A stretch of 35,401 bases of DNA, from NCBI GenBank assembly GCA_015069205.1, contig SVIZ01000018.1, forward strand, positions 1 to 35,401, given 5' to 3'. This DNA comes from Oscillospiraceae bacterium (GTDB taxonomy: Bacteria > Bacillota > Clostridia > Saccharofermentanales > Saccharofermentanaceae). Positions within the stretch are counted from its first letter, which is position 1. Each line of letters begins with the position of its first letter. The notes beneath the pieces were generated by a model, which was given only the letters and a program-made list of their open reading frames with translations, did not search any database and had not been told where the DNA came from. This document shows, piece after piece, positions 24,114 to 31,589 of the stretch. The position numbers and the translations under genes were made by a program.

Positions 24114-24295
24114 GGTAGCCACCTCCTTAGTTAAGACTTCCTAATACTTGCATAAAAAAAGAACGGATAAAATCCGTTCTCTCATAACTACCCTGCCTTA
24201 ATGGCAACCCCTCTAAAATAGGTTAATTATCTAGTTATTGACCTCTTTACAAGCTAGCGCCGCTTGAGGTGAGAAACGGATGTTCTTCTTTCACG
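24114..24295 (-). ncRNA. L20-type leader of infC-rpmI-rplT (transcription attenuator)
   Basis: The minus-strand leader holds three elements. First, an antiterminator arm ATCCGTTTCTC (24271-24281). Second, a two-part hairpin over 24241-24270 (ACCTC/GAGGT outer, CAAGC/GCTTG inner, with an asymmetric TAAA loop), the kind of structure that mimics the L20 site of 23S rRNA. Third, an intrinsic terminator (24154-24180). The antiterminator arm can pair with GAGAACGGAT of the terminator (24172-24181), so the two folds exclude each other. This matches the known Firmicutes L20 leader, in which L20 binding promotes termination. The assignment comes from structure drawn by eye, not a covariance search. 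Confidence 0.82.
24154..24180 (-). terminator. Conditional terminator in the infC leader
   Basis: Stem AGAACGGAT/ATCCGTTCT (24160-24168 with 24172-24180), three-base loop, then seven T on the minus strand. It lies about 40 bases upstream of the infC start and can be undone by the arm at 24271-24281. Confidence 0.88.
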
Positions 24296-24301
24296 AGCGA
24301 T

Positions 24302-24330
24302 ATAATACTTAAACTTTGCCACAAAGTCAA
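24302..24330 (-). promoter_or_regulatory. Promoter of infC-rpmI-rplT
   Basis: Minus-strand TTGACT (24325-24330), 17-base spacer, TATTAT (24302-24307). Transcription should start near 24295, giving a leader of about 180 nt. Confidence 0.85.
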
Positions 24331-24338
24331 TACTTTTC

Positions 24339-24408
24339 GTAAGATTATTTCGTTCGCGAGGGTCCTCCGCGCTTCGCTTGTGCGGAAGCGCTCACTCAAT
24401 AATCTTAC
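24339..24408. repeat. Nested inverted repeat upstream of the infC promoter
   Basis: Perfect 11-bp arms GTAAGATTATT (24339-24349) and AATAATCTTAC (24398-24408) enclose a GC-rich core that carries a second inverted repeat, GCGCTTC/GAAGCGC (24369-24375 and 24385-24391). It lies between the rnhB stop and the infC -35 box. There is no T-run after either arm, so a simple terminator is doubtful. The remaining part of the gap (24409-24478) holds only a weak CTTGAT/ATCAAG hairpin. Confidence 0.75.
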
Positions 24409-24478
24409 TCAAACGAGCTGTGAAAGACCTTGATTAAGCGCTCTATCAAGAAAAACACTCTCCGCGTTTGCATAAACT

Positions 24479-25123
24479 TTAATGTATAACCTTCAGAAAC
24501 GACCTTCTGTGGATTGGGGTCATTCCTTTTTCGCGGATAGCGGCATAGTGATCTTTTGTGCCGTAACCCTTATGTTTTGCAAAGCCGTATCCCGGATACT
24601 GCTCATCATATTCGATCATCATGTGGTCCCTTGTTACCTTCGCAAGGATTGATGCAGCGGCAATAGAATCCGACTTGGCATCACCTTTGATTATCGGTAT
24701 GACATCAAGGCCCGTGCCGGACAGATTGACTGCATCAATAAGGAGGATATCAGGTGACTGGCCCTTGGAAGCGAGCTCCTTTACACATGTTCTCATGGCT
24801 TTTTTCGTTGCCTCTAGAATGTTGATCTCATCGATCTCCTCAGGACTTACGGCACAGATGGCATATGCCTTAGCTTTCTCTTTTATCTCGCCAAAGAGTT
24901 CTTCTCTCTTCTTCTCGGAAAGCTTCTTGGAGTCATCAAGGCCAAGTATCTTAACCTCAGGATCAAGGATGCAACATGCGGCAACAACAGGACCAGCGAG
25001 AGGCCCCCTGCCCGCCTCATCGATGCCGCCTATCATCTTGAAACCTTTTGACAGGCAGTCGTTCTCGTATTCATACATCGCCTCATACTTGGCGATAAGC
25101 TGTTCAGTCGTAAGCTTGGGCAT
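24479..25123 (-). CDS. rnhB: Ribonuclease HII
   Basis: Cuts the RNA strand of RNA-DNA hybrids and removes single ribonucleotides from DNA. The 214-residue protein has the four acidic active-site residues: Asp35 and Glu36 (GIDEAGRGPLAGP), Asp130 (LLIDAVNL) and Asp166 (VTRDHMM). The C-terminal KHKGYGTKDHY block is also typical. GAGG lies 6 bases before the ATG. It starts 8 bases after rbgA, as in Bacillus, where the two genes are adjacent (ylqF-rnhB). Confidence 0.97.
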   Translation of the reverse strand: MPKLTTEQLIAKYEAMYEYENDCLSKGFKMIGGIDEAGRGPLAGPVVAACCILDPEVKILGLDDSKKLSEKKREELFGEIKEKAKAYAICAVSPEEIDEINILEATKKAMRTCVKELASKGQSPDILLIDAVNLSGTGLDVIPIIKGDAKSDSIAAASILAKVTRDHMMIEYDEQYPGYGFAKHKGYGTKDHYAAIREKGMTPIHRRSFLKVIH

Positions 25124-25131
25124 GTTTTACC

Positions 25132-26031
25132 TCACTTAAAATCCTCAGGCATCTCCAAAGTGATCCTACCGGTCCTTCCCTCTCTGAGATCATTTAAGAA
25201 GAGCCTTGCAAAACGCTCCTCATCGATCCTTCCGCCGCTTAAGATGCAGCCTCTCTTCTTTGCCATAGCAAGGAAGATATCGTAGAACGGATCCTGGAAA
25301 TATCCCTCGTCTTCTTCTGCCTGGATCTCCATATCAACGCCGTAACGTTCCTTAAGAAGATCGGGATAAATATCGTACATTATCTTTAAAGTCTCATAAG
25401 CAACCTTAACAACATCAGTAACTTCTTCTTTTACTGAGCCCAAAGCAGTAAGACATATACCACTCTTGGCATTTGCGATCCTCGGCCACAAGACGCCTGC
25501 CATGTCCATGAGTTCAAGTCTTCCGCCGGTCATTATCCACTTAAAGTCTTTAGTAACACCCGGTTTATCGCCCGTAACAGCGGCTTTTCTGCCGGCAAGC
25601 GCGTTAATGATCGTGGACTTTCCCGTATTGGGCGCGCCTACGACCATGACTCTTATGGGTCTTCCGATCCTGCCCTTCTCAGCAGCCTTCTCGAGCTTAT
25701 CCTTCATGAGTTCCATCGTAATCTGGTTAAGCTTGTCAAAGCCCTTCTTATGCGTGCTCTCAAGCGCACATGCACGGGTCTTTTCGGACTCAAGACTCTT
25801 TATCCACAGGGGAGTTTTCGAAGGATCGGCAAGATCAGCCTTATTAAGAATAACGATCCTCGGCTTCTCGCCGATTATCTTATCGAGCTCCGGATTTCTG
25901 CTCGAGAACGGGATCCTGGCATCGCACGTCTCATATACAAGATCGACGAGTTTTAACCTCTCGCCCGTCTCATTGAGGGCTTTCCGCATGTGCCCCGGAA
26001 ACCAGTTGATGTCATTCTTTTTCTCTGCCAT
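25132..26031 (-). CDS. rbgA: Ribosome biogenesis GTPase RbgA (YlqF)
   Basis: A circularly permuted GTPase needed for a late step of 50S assembly in Gram-positive bacteria. In 299 residues the motifs occur in the order G4-G5-G1-G2-G3: NKAD (63-66), then GAPNTGKST (132-140), PGVTKD, then DMAG (176-179) in place of the more common DTPG. The N-terminus INWFPGHMRKA is the family signature. The C-terminal domain (from about 200) carries the rRNA-contacting helices. It is followed after 8 bases by rnhB. It lies downstream of the trmD-rplS terminator, so it needs its own promoter; I see only a weak candidate near 26050-26080. Confidence 0.95.
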   Translation of the reverse strand: MAEKKNDINWFPGHMRKALNETGERLKLVDLVYETCDARIPFSSRNPELDKIIGEKPRIVILNKADLADPSKTPLWIKSLESEKTRACALESTHKKGFDKLNQITMELMKDKLEKAAEKGRIGRPIRVMVVGAPNTGKSTIINALAGRKAAVTGDKPGVTKDFKWIMTGGRLELMDMAGVLWPRIANAKSGICLTALGSVKEEVTDVVKVAYETLKIMYDIYPDLLKERYGVDMEIQAEEDEGYFQDPFYDIFLAMAKKRGCILSGGRIDEERFARLFLNDLREGRTGRITLEMPEDFK

Positions 26032-26103
26032 AAATACTCCGGTCGTTATATCTTCCTGATGATTTTATCACACCAATAGCCTTTTACGTCTAAGTGAATT
26101 AAT

Positions 26104-26218
26104 GTTGCAGATTTGTCGGTCCGAAAAGGCCTTCTGACATCGACAAAAACATGGATTTTGGCAAATTCCGACTTTGTGTCGATGTTTTTGCACTGTTTTA
26201 GGCCGACAAATTTGCAAC
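26104..26218. repeat. Large inverted repeat between rplS and rbgA
   Basis: The 16-base arms at 26104-26119 and 26203-26218 match at 15 of 16 positions as an inverted repeat (GTTGCAGATTTGTCGG and the complement of CCGACAAATTTGCAAC). The similarity continues inwards (TCCGAAAA against the complement of TTTTAGG). Inside, CAAAAACAT and ATGTTTTTG form a second inverted pair around a TTTGGCAAATTC core. The whole 115-bp element is A/T-biased and has no reading frame. It may be a small non-autonomous mobile element or a structured leader of rbgA. Confidence 0.75.
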
Positions 26219-26223
26219 AACAT

Positions 26224-26252
26224 AAAACAGGCTGTCCCTTGAGACAGCCTGT
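26224..26252 (-). terminator. Terminator of trmD-rplS
   Basis: Perfect 10-bp stem ACAGGCTGTC/GACAGCCTGT (26227-26236 with 26243-26252), 6-base loop, then TTTT on the minus strand. It lies 24 bases past the rplS stop. Confidence 0.88.
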
Positions 26253-26276
26253 ATGAAATCGAATTTAAGATTGCGA

Positions 26277-26618
26277 TTAGATCTTCTGTGTGATCTTTGC
26301 AGCCTTGCCCTGACGATCGCGGAGATAATAGAGCTTTGCTCTTCTGATCTTACCCTTACGAATAACGTCGATGTGATCGATCTTGGGTGAGTTAACAGGG
26401 AGAATTCTCTCTACGCCGATACCATAAGATACACGGCGGATTGTAATTGTCTCTGAAAGGCCCTGGCCTTTTCTTGCGATGACATAGCCTTCGAAAACCT
26501 GAATACGCTCTTTAGCGCCTTCCTTGATAAGGAGGTGAGCCTTAACGAAGTCACCGACTTCTACTTCAGGATACTGATTGCGAATATTCTCGCTCTCGAC
26601 TACTTTTACTAAATCCAT
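26277..26618 (-). CDS. rplS: 50S ribosomal protein L19
   Basis: A 113-residue 50S protein at the 30S-50S interface. The family pattern is complete from [13 protein letters not shown] to the C-terminal [21 protein letters not shown] set the start at the ATG at 26618: the open frame extends 28 codons further into the gap after trmD, but those residues do not resemble L19. GAGG lies 11 bases upstream. The 77-base gap after trmD can fold and could hold an L19-type leader, which I cannot confirm. It is second in the trmD-rplS unit. Confidence 0.97.
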   Translation of the reverse strand: MDLVKVVESENIRNQYPEVEVGDFVKAHLLIKEGAKERIQVFEGYVIARKGQGLSETITIRRVSYGIGVERILPVNSPKIDHIDVIRKGKIRRAKLYYLRDRQGKAAKITQKI

Positions 26619-26695
26619 ATTGTTCGTTTCCTCTCTTTCCTGCAGATGTTCTTGCCTGGATAATGGCAGAGGACCACCCTGATAACTGGAGAATT

Positions 26696-27436
26696 TTAGC
26701 ACATGCCTCTTTCAAAGGCAAGCATTTTGGCCCAATCACTTTCAGAAATGTCGAGTTTGTCAAGCATATCAGGCCTTTTGTGCCATGTATCGACCAGTGC
26801 AGCTATGCGGTTATACTCCGCTATTGCTGCGTCATTACCGTTTTTGAGGATCTCCGGGACAGCTTTGTCATGCCATACAGGAGGTTTTGTGTACTGGGGT
26901 GCTTCTAATACTCCGGCAGTATGCGATTCATTGGTGTACGCTTCTTCATTTGGAAGAACGCCCGGGATGAGCCTTGCAACCGCATCGATAACAACGATCG
27001 CAGCTGTCTCACCGCCCGTTAATACATAATCGCCGATGGATATCTCTTCATCGCAGATCTCATCAATTACGCGCGCATCAATACCTTCATAGTGACCGCA
27101 GATGATCAGCAGGTTGTCATAAGAAGCAAGTTCATGTGCCTTCGCCTGATTGAAAACAGAACCTTTAGGCGACATGTAAACCGTATGAGGTTTCTTCCCT
27201 CCGCAAAGTTCGACAGCCTTCTCATATGCGCCAAAAACAGGTTCGGGACGGATCATCATGCCTGTACCGCCGCCATAGATGGTATCATCAACGCGGCCAT
27301 AGTTATTGGGCGCAAAATCTCTCATCTGGATGCATTCCAGAGAGAAGGCGCCTTTTGCCATTCCCCTTCCCGTTATGCTCGTATTCAGATAAGTTGTTAT
27401 CTGCTCGGGAAATAATGTTGCCACGTAAAATTTCAT
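26696..27436 (-). CDS. trmD: tRNA (guanine-37-N1)-methyltransferase
   Basis: Makes m1G37 next to the anticodon in tRNAs reading CNN codons, preventing +1 frameshifts. The 246-residue SPOUT protein has the knot motifs [11 protein letters not shown] and [12 protein letters not shown]. The N-terminal [12 protein letters not shown] and the C-terminal tRNA-binding domain (HKRPDML) are also present. Its ATG is 5 bases after the stop of the TPM-like protein gene, with only a weak AAGG nearby, so its translation probably depends on that gene. In most Firmicutes it directly follows rimM; here about 4.2 kb separates them. Confidence 0.97.
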   Translation of the reverse strand: MKFYVATLFPEQITTYLNTSITGRGMAKGAFSLECIQMRDFAPNNYGRVDDTIYGGGTGMMIRPEPVFGAYEKAVELCGGKKPHTVYMSPKGSVFNQAKAHELASYDNLLIICGHYEGIDARVIDEICDEEISIGDYVLTGGETAAIVVIDAVARLIPGVLPNEEAYTNESHTAGVLEAPQYTKPPVWHDKAVPEILKNGNDAAIAEYNRIAALVDTWHKRPDMLDKLDISESDWAKMLAFERGMC

Positions 27437-27441
27437 ATGCC

Positions 27442-28563
27442 TTATGTACCGCTTCCGTTAGCTATCTTTACGGTTCCGTCCTGCTCTACCCTGATTGCCG
27501 TGCCGCAATACTGACAGTAACCTACAGTCGCCTTGCGTATCCTGTTGCCGCTTGCACCACAGTTTGGACATGCAACCGCAACAAACTGTGTCTCAAGGTT
27601 ATCCTCATACTGCTTTCTTTCAAAATCAGTCTTTGCCTTATTTGCTTCAGCCTGCGCCTGCTGGGCTTTCTGCTTTGCAAGAGCAACCTTACGTTTTTTC
27701 AATATCGCTACCAGGACACATAGGCCGGCTACAAGAACGATAACGATAGCTATGATCGTTCCAAGCTGAGCGAGCGAGAGCTGCTTAGTCATAATCCTGT
27801 CGGCGCTGTTAAAAAATGCTTCCGAGAAGAACTCGCCTTCGTTAAGATCTTCGTCTGAATAGTAATAATCGATGCAGTCCAGGAAGATCTCTTTTGCCTG
27901 GTCATCCATTACCTGTGTCTCTGCATCATATCCGGGAGTAATGGTACAGATATAGTTGCCCGATGCATTCGGATACTCACGGAAAATAACGAGAAGGTGT
28001 CCTTCATCATTGCCGAACATATCCTTATATGTCTCATCGGCAAGCTCTTCCAAACTTCCTTCCGACTTATATTCGCCGCCTTCTTCACCCATTATCCAGA
28101 GATAAGGCTGAACTCCGGTCTTTTCGTAGAAGTAATTCATTCCGTACATGAGAGAAGCAGCCTCACCGCTCTCATCGATCCAGTCACCCCAGTCATCACG
28201 GTACCACTCTTCAAACATCTCGCATTTGGATGCAGGCAGAGGATCTCTTCTTACCGTTGATCTCTCGATCTCGAAAACAGCACTAAAGCCAAATACTTCA
28301 TCAAAGAAGTACACTACAAAGATGATCAAAACAATGGGGACGGTCAGAATGCTCGAACAGCCTCCGCAGCCACCGCCGCCACCACCGGAATAATGTGATC
28401 TTCCAGAATGATGCGAATACGATCTGCCTGAAGAACGGTATGACGAACTCGATGAACGGTATGAAGATCCTGACGACCTTCTATATGATCCGCCTGAATG
28501 TGAATGGCTGCTTGAATGGTGTGAACTGTGATGTCCGCCACCGCCTCCGCCACCTCTGCCCAT
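27442..28563 (-). CDS. TPM-like membrane protein with Gly/His/Ser-rich start and C-terminal zinc ribbon
   Basis: A 373-residue protein with no certain function. Residues 1-70 are Gly/His/Ser/Arg-rich low complexity. A membrane helix (about 71-88) follows, then a globular middle part (120-260) in which SLEELADETYKDMFG and EGHLLVIFREYP resemble the TPM domain of thylakoid- and envelope-associated proteins. A second helix (267-289), a Lys/Ala/Gln coiled coil (290-325) and a zinc ribbon (Cys332, Cys335, Cys350, Cys353) complete it. Two helices place the middle domain on one face and both ends on the other. GGAGG precedes the ATG by 8 bases. It lies 5 bases upstream of trmD and likely heads the transcript carrying trmD and rplS. 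TPM assignment is by pattern only. Confidence 0.8.
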   Translation of the reverse strand: MGRGGGGGGGHHSSHHSSSHSHSGGSYRRSSGSSYRSSSSSYRSSGRSYSHHSGRSHYSGGGGGGCGGCSSILTVPIVLIIFVVYFFDEVFGFSAVFEIERSTVRRDPLPASKCEMFEEWYRDDWGDWIDESGEAASLMYGMNYFYEKTGVQPYLWIMGEEGGEYKSEGSLEELADETYKDMFGNDEGHLLVIFREYPNASGNYICTITPGYDAETQVMDDQAKEIFLDCIDYYYSDEDLNEGEFFSEAFFNSADRIMTKQLSLAQLGTIIAIVIVLVAGLCVLVAILKKRKVALAKQKAQQAQAEANKAKTDFERKQYEDNLETQFVAVACPNCGASGNRIRKATVGYCQYCGTAIRVEQDGTVKIANGSGT

Positions 28564-28611
28564 TATGCTATCCTCCCCTTTTCCGAAGTAACTGCGACTT
28601 TTTCAAGGGAA

Positions 28612-28620
28612 ATAATAGCA
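28612..28620 (-). promoter_or_regulatory. Candidate extended -10 for the TPM-like gene, trmD and rplS
   Basis: Minus-strand TGCTATTAT (28612-28620) lies about 50 bases before the ATG at 28563, just downstream of a terminator. The -35 region is poor. Confidence 0.5.
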
Positions 28621-28640
28621 TAAATGAATATGTTTTTCGA

Positions 28641-28669
28641 AAAGTGCCGCCATAATAATTACGGCGGCA
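28641..28669 (-). terminator. Terminator of the GGDEF-EAL gene
   Basis: Stem TGCCGCC/GGCGGCA (28645-28651 with 28663-28669) closed by an A/T loop, followed on the minus strand by CTTTTC. It starts 10 bases before the left end of the GGDEF-EAL gene (28679). Confidence 0.75.
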
Positions 28670-28678
28670 TGATTGAAA

Positions 28679-30355
28679 TTATTTATATGTTTTATTGATC
28701 AGACGGTCTTCGAATTCTTCCACCGGCAACGGATGGTCGAACAGGAACCCTTGAGCTATCTGGCAGTTATTCTTTTTAAGGATACTTAACTGTTCATCAG
28801 TCTCAACGCCTTCGACTACGCACTCCAAACCCATGTCTTGTGCCAGCGAGATCAGATGCCTGAACATTACGTTCGATACGTTACCGTCATCTTCAGTCTG
28901 GGGAACAAAGCTCTTATCGATCTTAAGAACATCCCACGGGATATCACGGATAAGGTTCAAAGATGAATAACCTACGCCGAAGTCATCTACGGCAGTCTTT
29001 ACGTTTTCTCTCTGAAGTCCGCTTACGATACGTCTTAAGTCGCTGAACATAACATCAGACGTGGTCTCCGTAAGTTCGATCTCTATGAGGTCATGAGGAA
29101 TGTTGTACTTATTGATGATAGAGAGTATGTGGTCCGTAAGATCAATATCGATCAAATGCTTTCTGGAGAAGTTGACCGATACGCGTACCGGCTGACGTCC
29201 TTCGTTAAGCCATCTGACCATGTCCCTGCAAACGTGGTCAAGGACATAGAAATCGAGTTCTGATACAAAAGTGTTGAGTTCAAGAATAGGAATGAAGTCA
29301 TCCGGAGGTATTATCTTTCCGTCAATCTGCCAGCGGCAAAGAGCTTCAGCACCAACGATCTTCTTTGTCTCGATATCAACTTTGGGCTGATAGTGAATGA
29401 TGAATTCTTCTCTCTTGACCGCTCCGGGGAATGCTGTCTGGATCTGCTTTATGTGATCGCTTTCGACCTTCATCTTATCGTCGTATACAACGATGCTTTC
29501 ACCATCGTGACGCTTGGCTACGTTACCGGCGAGCATGATCTTATCCATGATATCGCCGTATGATTTCATCATGTACGGGATAGGCAGCGCATAAATACCT
29601 GCGGCAACAGAGACGTTCACCCTCTGCTTACCAGTAACATCATAAGCTATGTACGCACCGGAAAAGATCCTGAAGACATCATCCTGTAAGGTCTTGTCGA
29701 AAACACCGATGAATTTGTCACCGCCGAGTCTTATAATGATTCCCGTATCGCCGATAGTATCGCATAAAAGATCATAATACTTGCGAATTACGATATCGCC
29801 GTTCTCACGTCCGATCTCCTGATTTACTATCGTGAAATTATGTAGATCAAGATAAAATGCAACCTTGCCGCCAAGTCTGTTCTCCGCATTGTTTATGTCC
29901 ATGAATCTGGCAAAGGCGCGGAAATTGCGGTAACCGTCAAGATCCGAAAAACCGAACTCTTCAAGTTTTTTGATCAAACGGACTCTGCTGACATATCCCA
30001 GGATGATCCTTAACAATGAATCGAGCTGATCAACATCCGTGTCATCGTGGACATACTCTTCCGGATTGGAATAAAGTGTTCCGATAAGCACCGCTTTAGA
30101 AGTTGAGACTATCCTCAGACGGATAAGGACCTTCTTACTGTTTCCCGTATCAAAATCACAATAGACTTCGCCGTCTCCACGCTGCTCCATCATAGGAGTT
30201 ATGTAGAATTCGGTCATGCCCTTGGTGAGCTTATAATCTGTGCAGATGCTTTTTATCAATGTAACATAAGCATCACGGTCAACCGGCTGGTTATGCGTTA
30301 TGCGGACTAACCGCTCAAGGTATGAAGTATATTTTTCTCTGGATATGCAACTCAT
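28679..30355 (-). CDS. GGDEF-EAL protein, probable c-di-GMP phosphodiesterase
   Basis: A 558-residue cytoplasmic protein with no membrane helix. An N-terminal domain of about 150 residues of unknown type is followed by a GGDEF domain (about 160-295) whose active site reads RLGGDKF, with Lys in place of the catalytic Glu, so cyclase activity is unlikely. The EAL domain (about 305-550) keeps its metal and catalytic residues: EALCRW, NFSRKHL, ELTET, VDDFGVGYSS, KIDKSF, VEGVET and QGFLFDHPLP. The product should hydrolyse c-di-GMP to pGpG; the degenerate GGDEF may sense GTP. I chose the ATG at 30355, with AGGTGA 5 bases upstream, over the GTG at 30364. It is in the block that splits rimM from trmD. 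Confidence 0.92.
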   Translation of the reverse strand: MSCISREKYTSYLERLVRITHNQPVDRDAYVTLIKSICTDYKLTKGMTEFYITPMMEQRGDGEVYCDFDTGNSKKVLIRLRIVSTSKAVLIGTLYSNPEEYVHDDTDVDQLDSLLRIILGYVSRVRLIKKLEEFGFSDLDGYRNFRAFARFMDINNAENRLGGKVAFYLDLHNFTIVNQEIGRENGDIVIRKYYDLLCDTIGDTGIIIRLGGDKFIGVFDKTLQDDVFRIFSGAYIAYDVTGKQRVNVSVAAGIYALPIPYMMKSYGDIMDKIMLAGNVAKRHDGESIVVYDDKMKVESDHIKQIQTAFPGAVKREEFIIHYQPKVDIETKKIVGAEALCRWQIDGKIIPPDDFIPILELNTFVSELDFYVLDHVCRDMVRWLNEGRQPVRVSVNFSRKHLIDIDLTDHILSIINKYNIPHDLIEIELTETTSDVMFSDLRRIVSGLQRENVKTAVDDFGVGYSSLNLIRDIPWDVLKIDKSFVPQTEDDGNVSNVMFRHLISLAQDMGLECVVEGVETDEQLSILKKNNCQIAQGFLFDHPLPVEEFEDRLINKTYK

Positions 30356-30387
30356 AAAGATCACCTGTCTTCCGGGACTTGCCTAAA

Positions 30388-30906
30388 TCATTCCGGTCTT
30401 TTGGGACCGGGTCCTTTAACCCCAAGAAGTCTTGTGATCAGTGGTGATAAAAGGACCGAAAGAACATAACTGATCAAAAGTGTCGGTAAAAGGAGCTTAA
30501 ACCAGTTACCAAGCCACATTACCGCAAACGGCGGAAGCTGGCTTAACGCCTCAGCCGGAAGCTTCATCCTTGCAGTAAGCACACCGACAAAACTTAAGAT
30601 AAGACTGATTATCAGAGTGTTTCCTACGGAATTCGGGATTGCGTTGAGAAGGAAGAACTTTATTCCCGGAGGATTGGCATTGGCTTTTCTTGCAAGCATT
30701 GCGCCAAGCTTTCCGAGCGGGATTACCAGTGCGATTATCACGCCGATAACAATGGATAAAGCAATGTTCGATATATAGAGCATTGCAACAGGAGTATACT
30801 TGACTGCTTCGGGATTGTTCTTGATCACAAGCGCAGCGGAAACGACACCCATAACGGCCGAGATAATTATCGACATTATAATTCCGACAAGACGTTCTTT
30901 TTTCAT
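30388..30906 (-). CDS. Four-helix membrane protein with an internal duplication
   Basis: A 172-residue hydrophobic protein. Two halves look related: each has a pair of membrane helices joined by a short extracytoplasmic loop, with PVAMLYISNIALSI in the first half and PPFAVMWLGNWFKL in the second, both ending in a P-L-x-x-x-hydrophobic run. This resembles a tandem copy of DUF2798-type two-helix units, which is a guess. ATG at 30906 is supported by GGAGAAGG just upstream; the frame runs 19 codons further without a ribosome site. It precedes the GGDEF-EAL gene by 32 bases and likely shares its transcript. Function unknown. Confidence 0.75.
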   Translation of the reverse strand: MKKERLVGIIMSIIISAVMGVVSAALVIKNNPEAVKYTPVAMLYISNIALSIVIGVIIALVIPLGKLGAMLARKANANPPGIKFFLLNAIPNSVGNTLIISLILSFVGVLTARMKLPAEALSQLPPFAVMWLGNWFKLLLPTLLISYVLSVLLSPLITRLLGVKGPGPKRPE

Positions 30907-30950
30907 AAGCCTTCTCCAACAGAAAAGCCGAGCGTTTCCGAATTTATAAA

Positions 30951-30977
30951 TTAATCTTAACAAGGTTTTAAGATTAA
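30951..30977. repeat. Inverted repeat upstream of the four-helix membrane protein gene
   Basis: Perfect 9-bp arms TTAATCTTA (30951-30959) and TAAGATTAA (30969-30977), with a 9-base spacer, 45 bases before the ATG at 30906. There is no T-run, so it looks more like an operator for a dimeric regulator than a terminator. Confidence 0.55.
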
Positions 30978-31032
30978 TGGATAAACCAATTGTAAACTTT
31001 TATAAATAAACAGATTCCGCATAACACAATAT

Positions 31033-31058
31033 AAAACCCCGGACCATCTGATCCGGGG
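31033..31058 (-). terminator. Terminator of the zinc-ribbon protein gene
   Basis: Perfect stem CCCCGGA/TCCGGGG (31037-31043 with 31052-31058), then TTTTA on the minus strand, 22 bases past the stop at 31080. Confidence 0.88.
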
Positions 31059-31079
31059 ACTCTTTTCTACTGAACAATA

Positions 31080-31493
31080 TCATTGAAGCGGTGGCATTTC
31101 CTCAGGAGTAGCCTGTTCTACAACCACAGTGGCGGTATATCCCGGAATAACGCGCTCCACCTTAAGATACATAATCCTGTTATCAGGTGTGATATCAAAT
31201 TCCATACCAATACCTTTATATTTAGTCATTACCTTGTCAAGATACTTCACCACAACATTATAGTGACCATACTGAACGGGAATCTGAACGCACTCCTTAA
31301 TCCACAAACATCCGAGGTCATAACCGTTAAGTAAAATTTCCATCATTGCAGGAACAGAAGACTTGCGGTAGATCAGGATTAATCCGTCCGTAGGAAGAGC
31401 TACCTCAACATGGCATTTCCAACAAGGTCCATTGCCCTTAACCTCCTGGTATGTACCGCATTGAGGGCATAAGAATCTGAAACGTTTTGACAT
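31080..31493 (-). CDS. Small zinc-ribbon protein of unknown function
   Basis: A 137-residue soluble protein. The N-terminal 30 residues carry a zinc ribbon, CPQCG and CWKCH. The rest (about 30-137) alternates short hydrophobic strands with charged turns, suggesting a small beta-rich domain, and it ends in a Pro/Glu tail. No catalytic motif is visible. ATG at 31493 follows AAGGAG with 6 bases spacing; the frame extends 13 codons further without support. It is transcribed alone, with a TATAAT-like -10 near 31550-31555 and the terminator at 31033-31058. It is in the block between rimM and trmD. Confidence 0.75.
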   Translation of the reverse strand: MSKRFRFLCPQCGTYQEVKGNGPCWKCHVEVALPTDGLILIYRKSSVPAMMEILLNGYDLGCLWIKECVQIPVQYGHYNVVVKYLDKVMTKYKGIGMEFDITPDNRIMYLKVERVIPGYTATVVVEQATPEEMPPLQ

Positions 31494-31589
31494 ATAAAAC
31501 TCCTTTCCCTTATTCCGTCTGGAGTTAAGCAATTTATCTATCCATTGATATTATATTCAAAAAAGCACTTTGTTATAGTATTCGGTCTA

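Noticed and set aside
26619..26702. 28-codon N-terminal extension of rplS
   Set aside because: It lies in the gap after trmD, has no ribosome site and does not resemble L19, which starts at MDLVKV.
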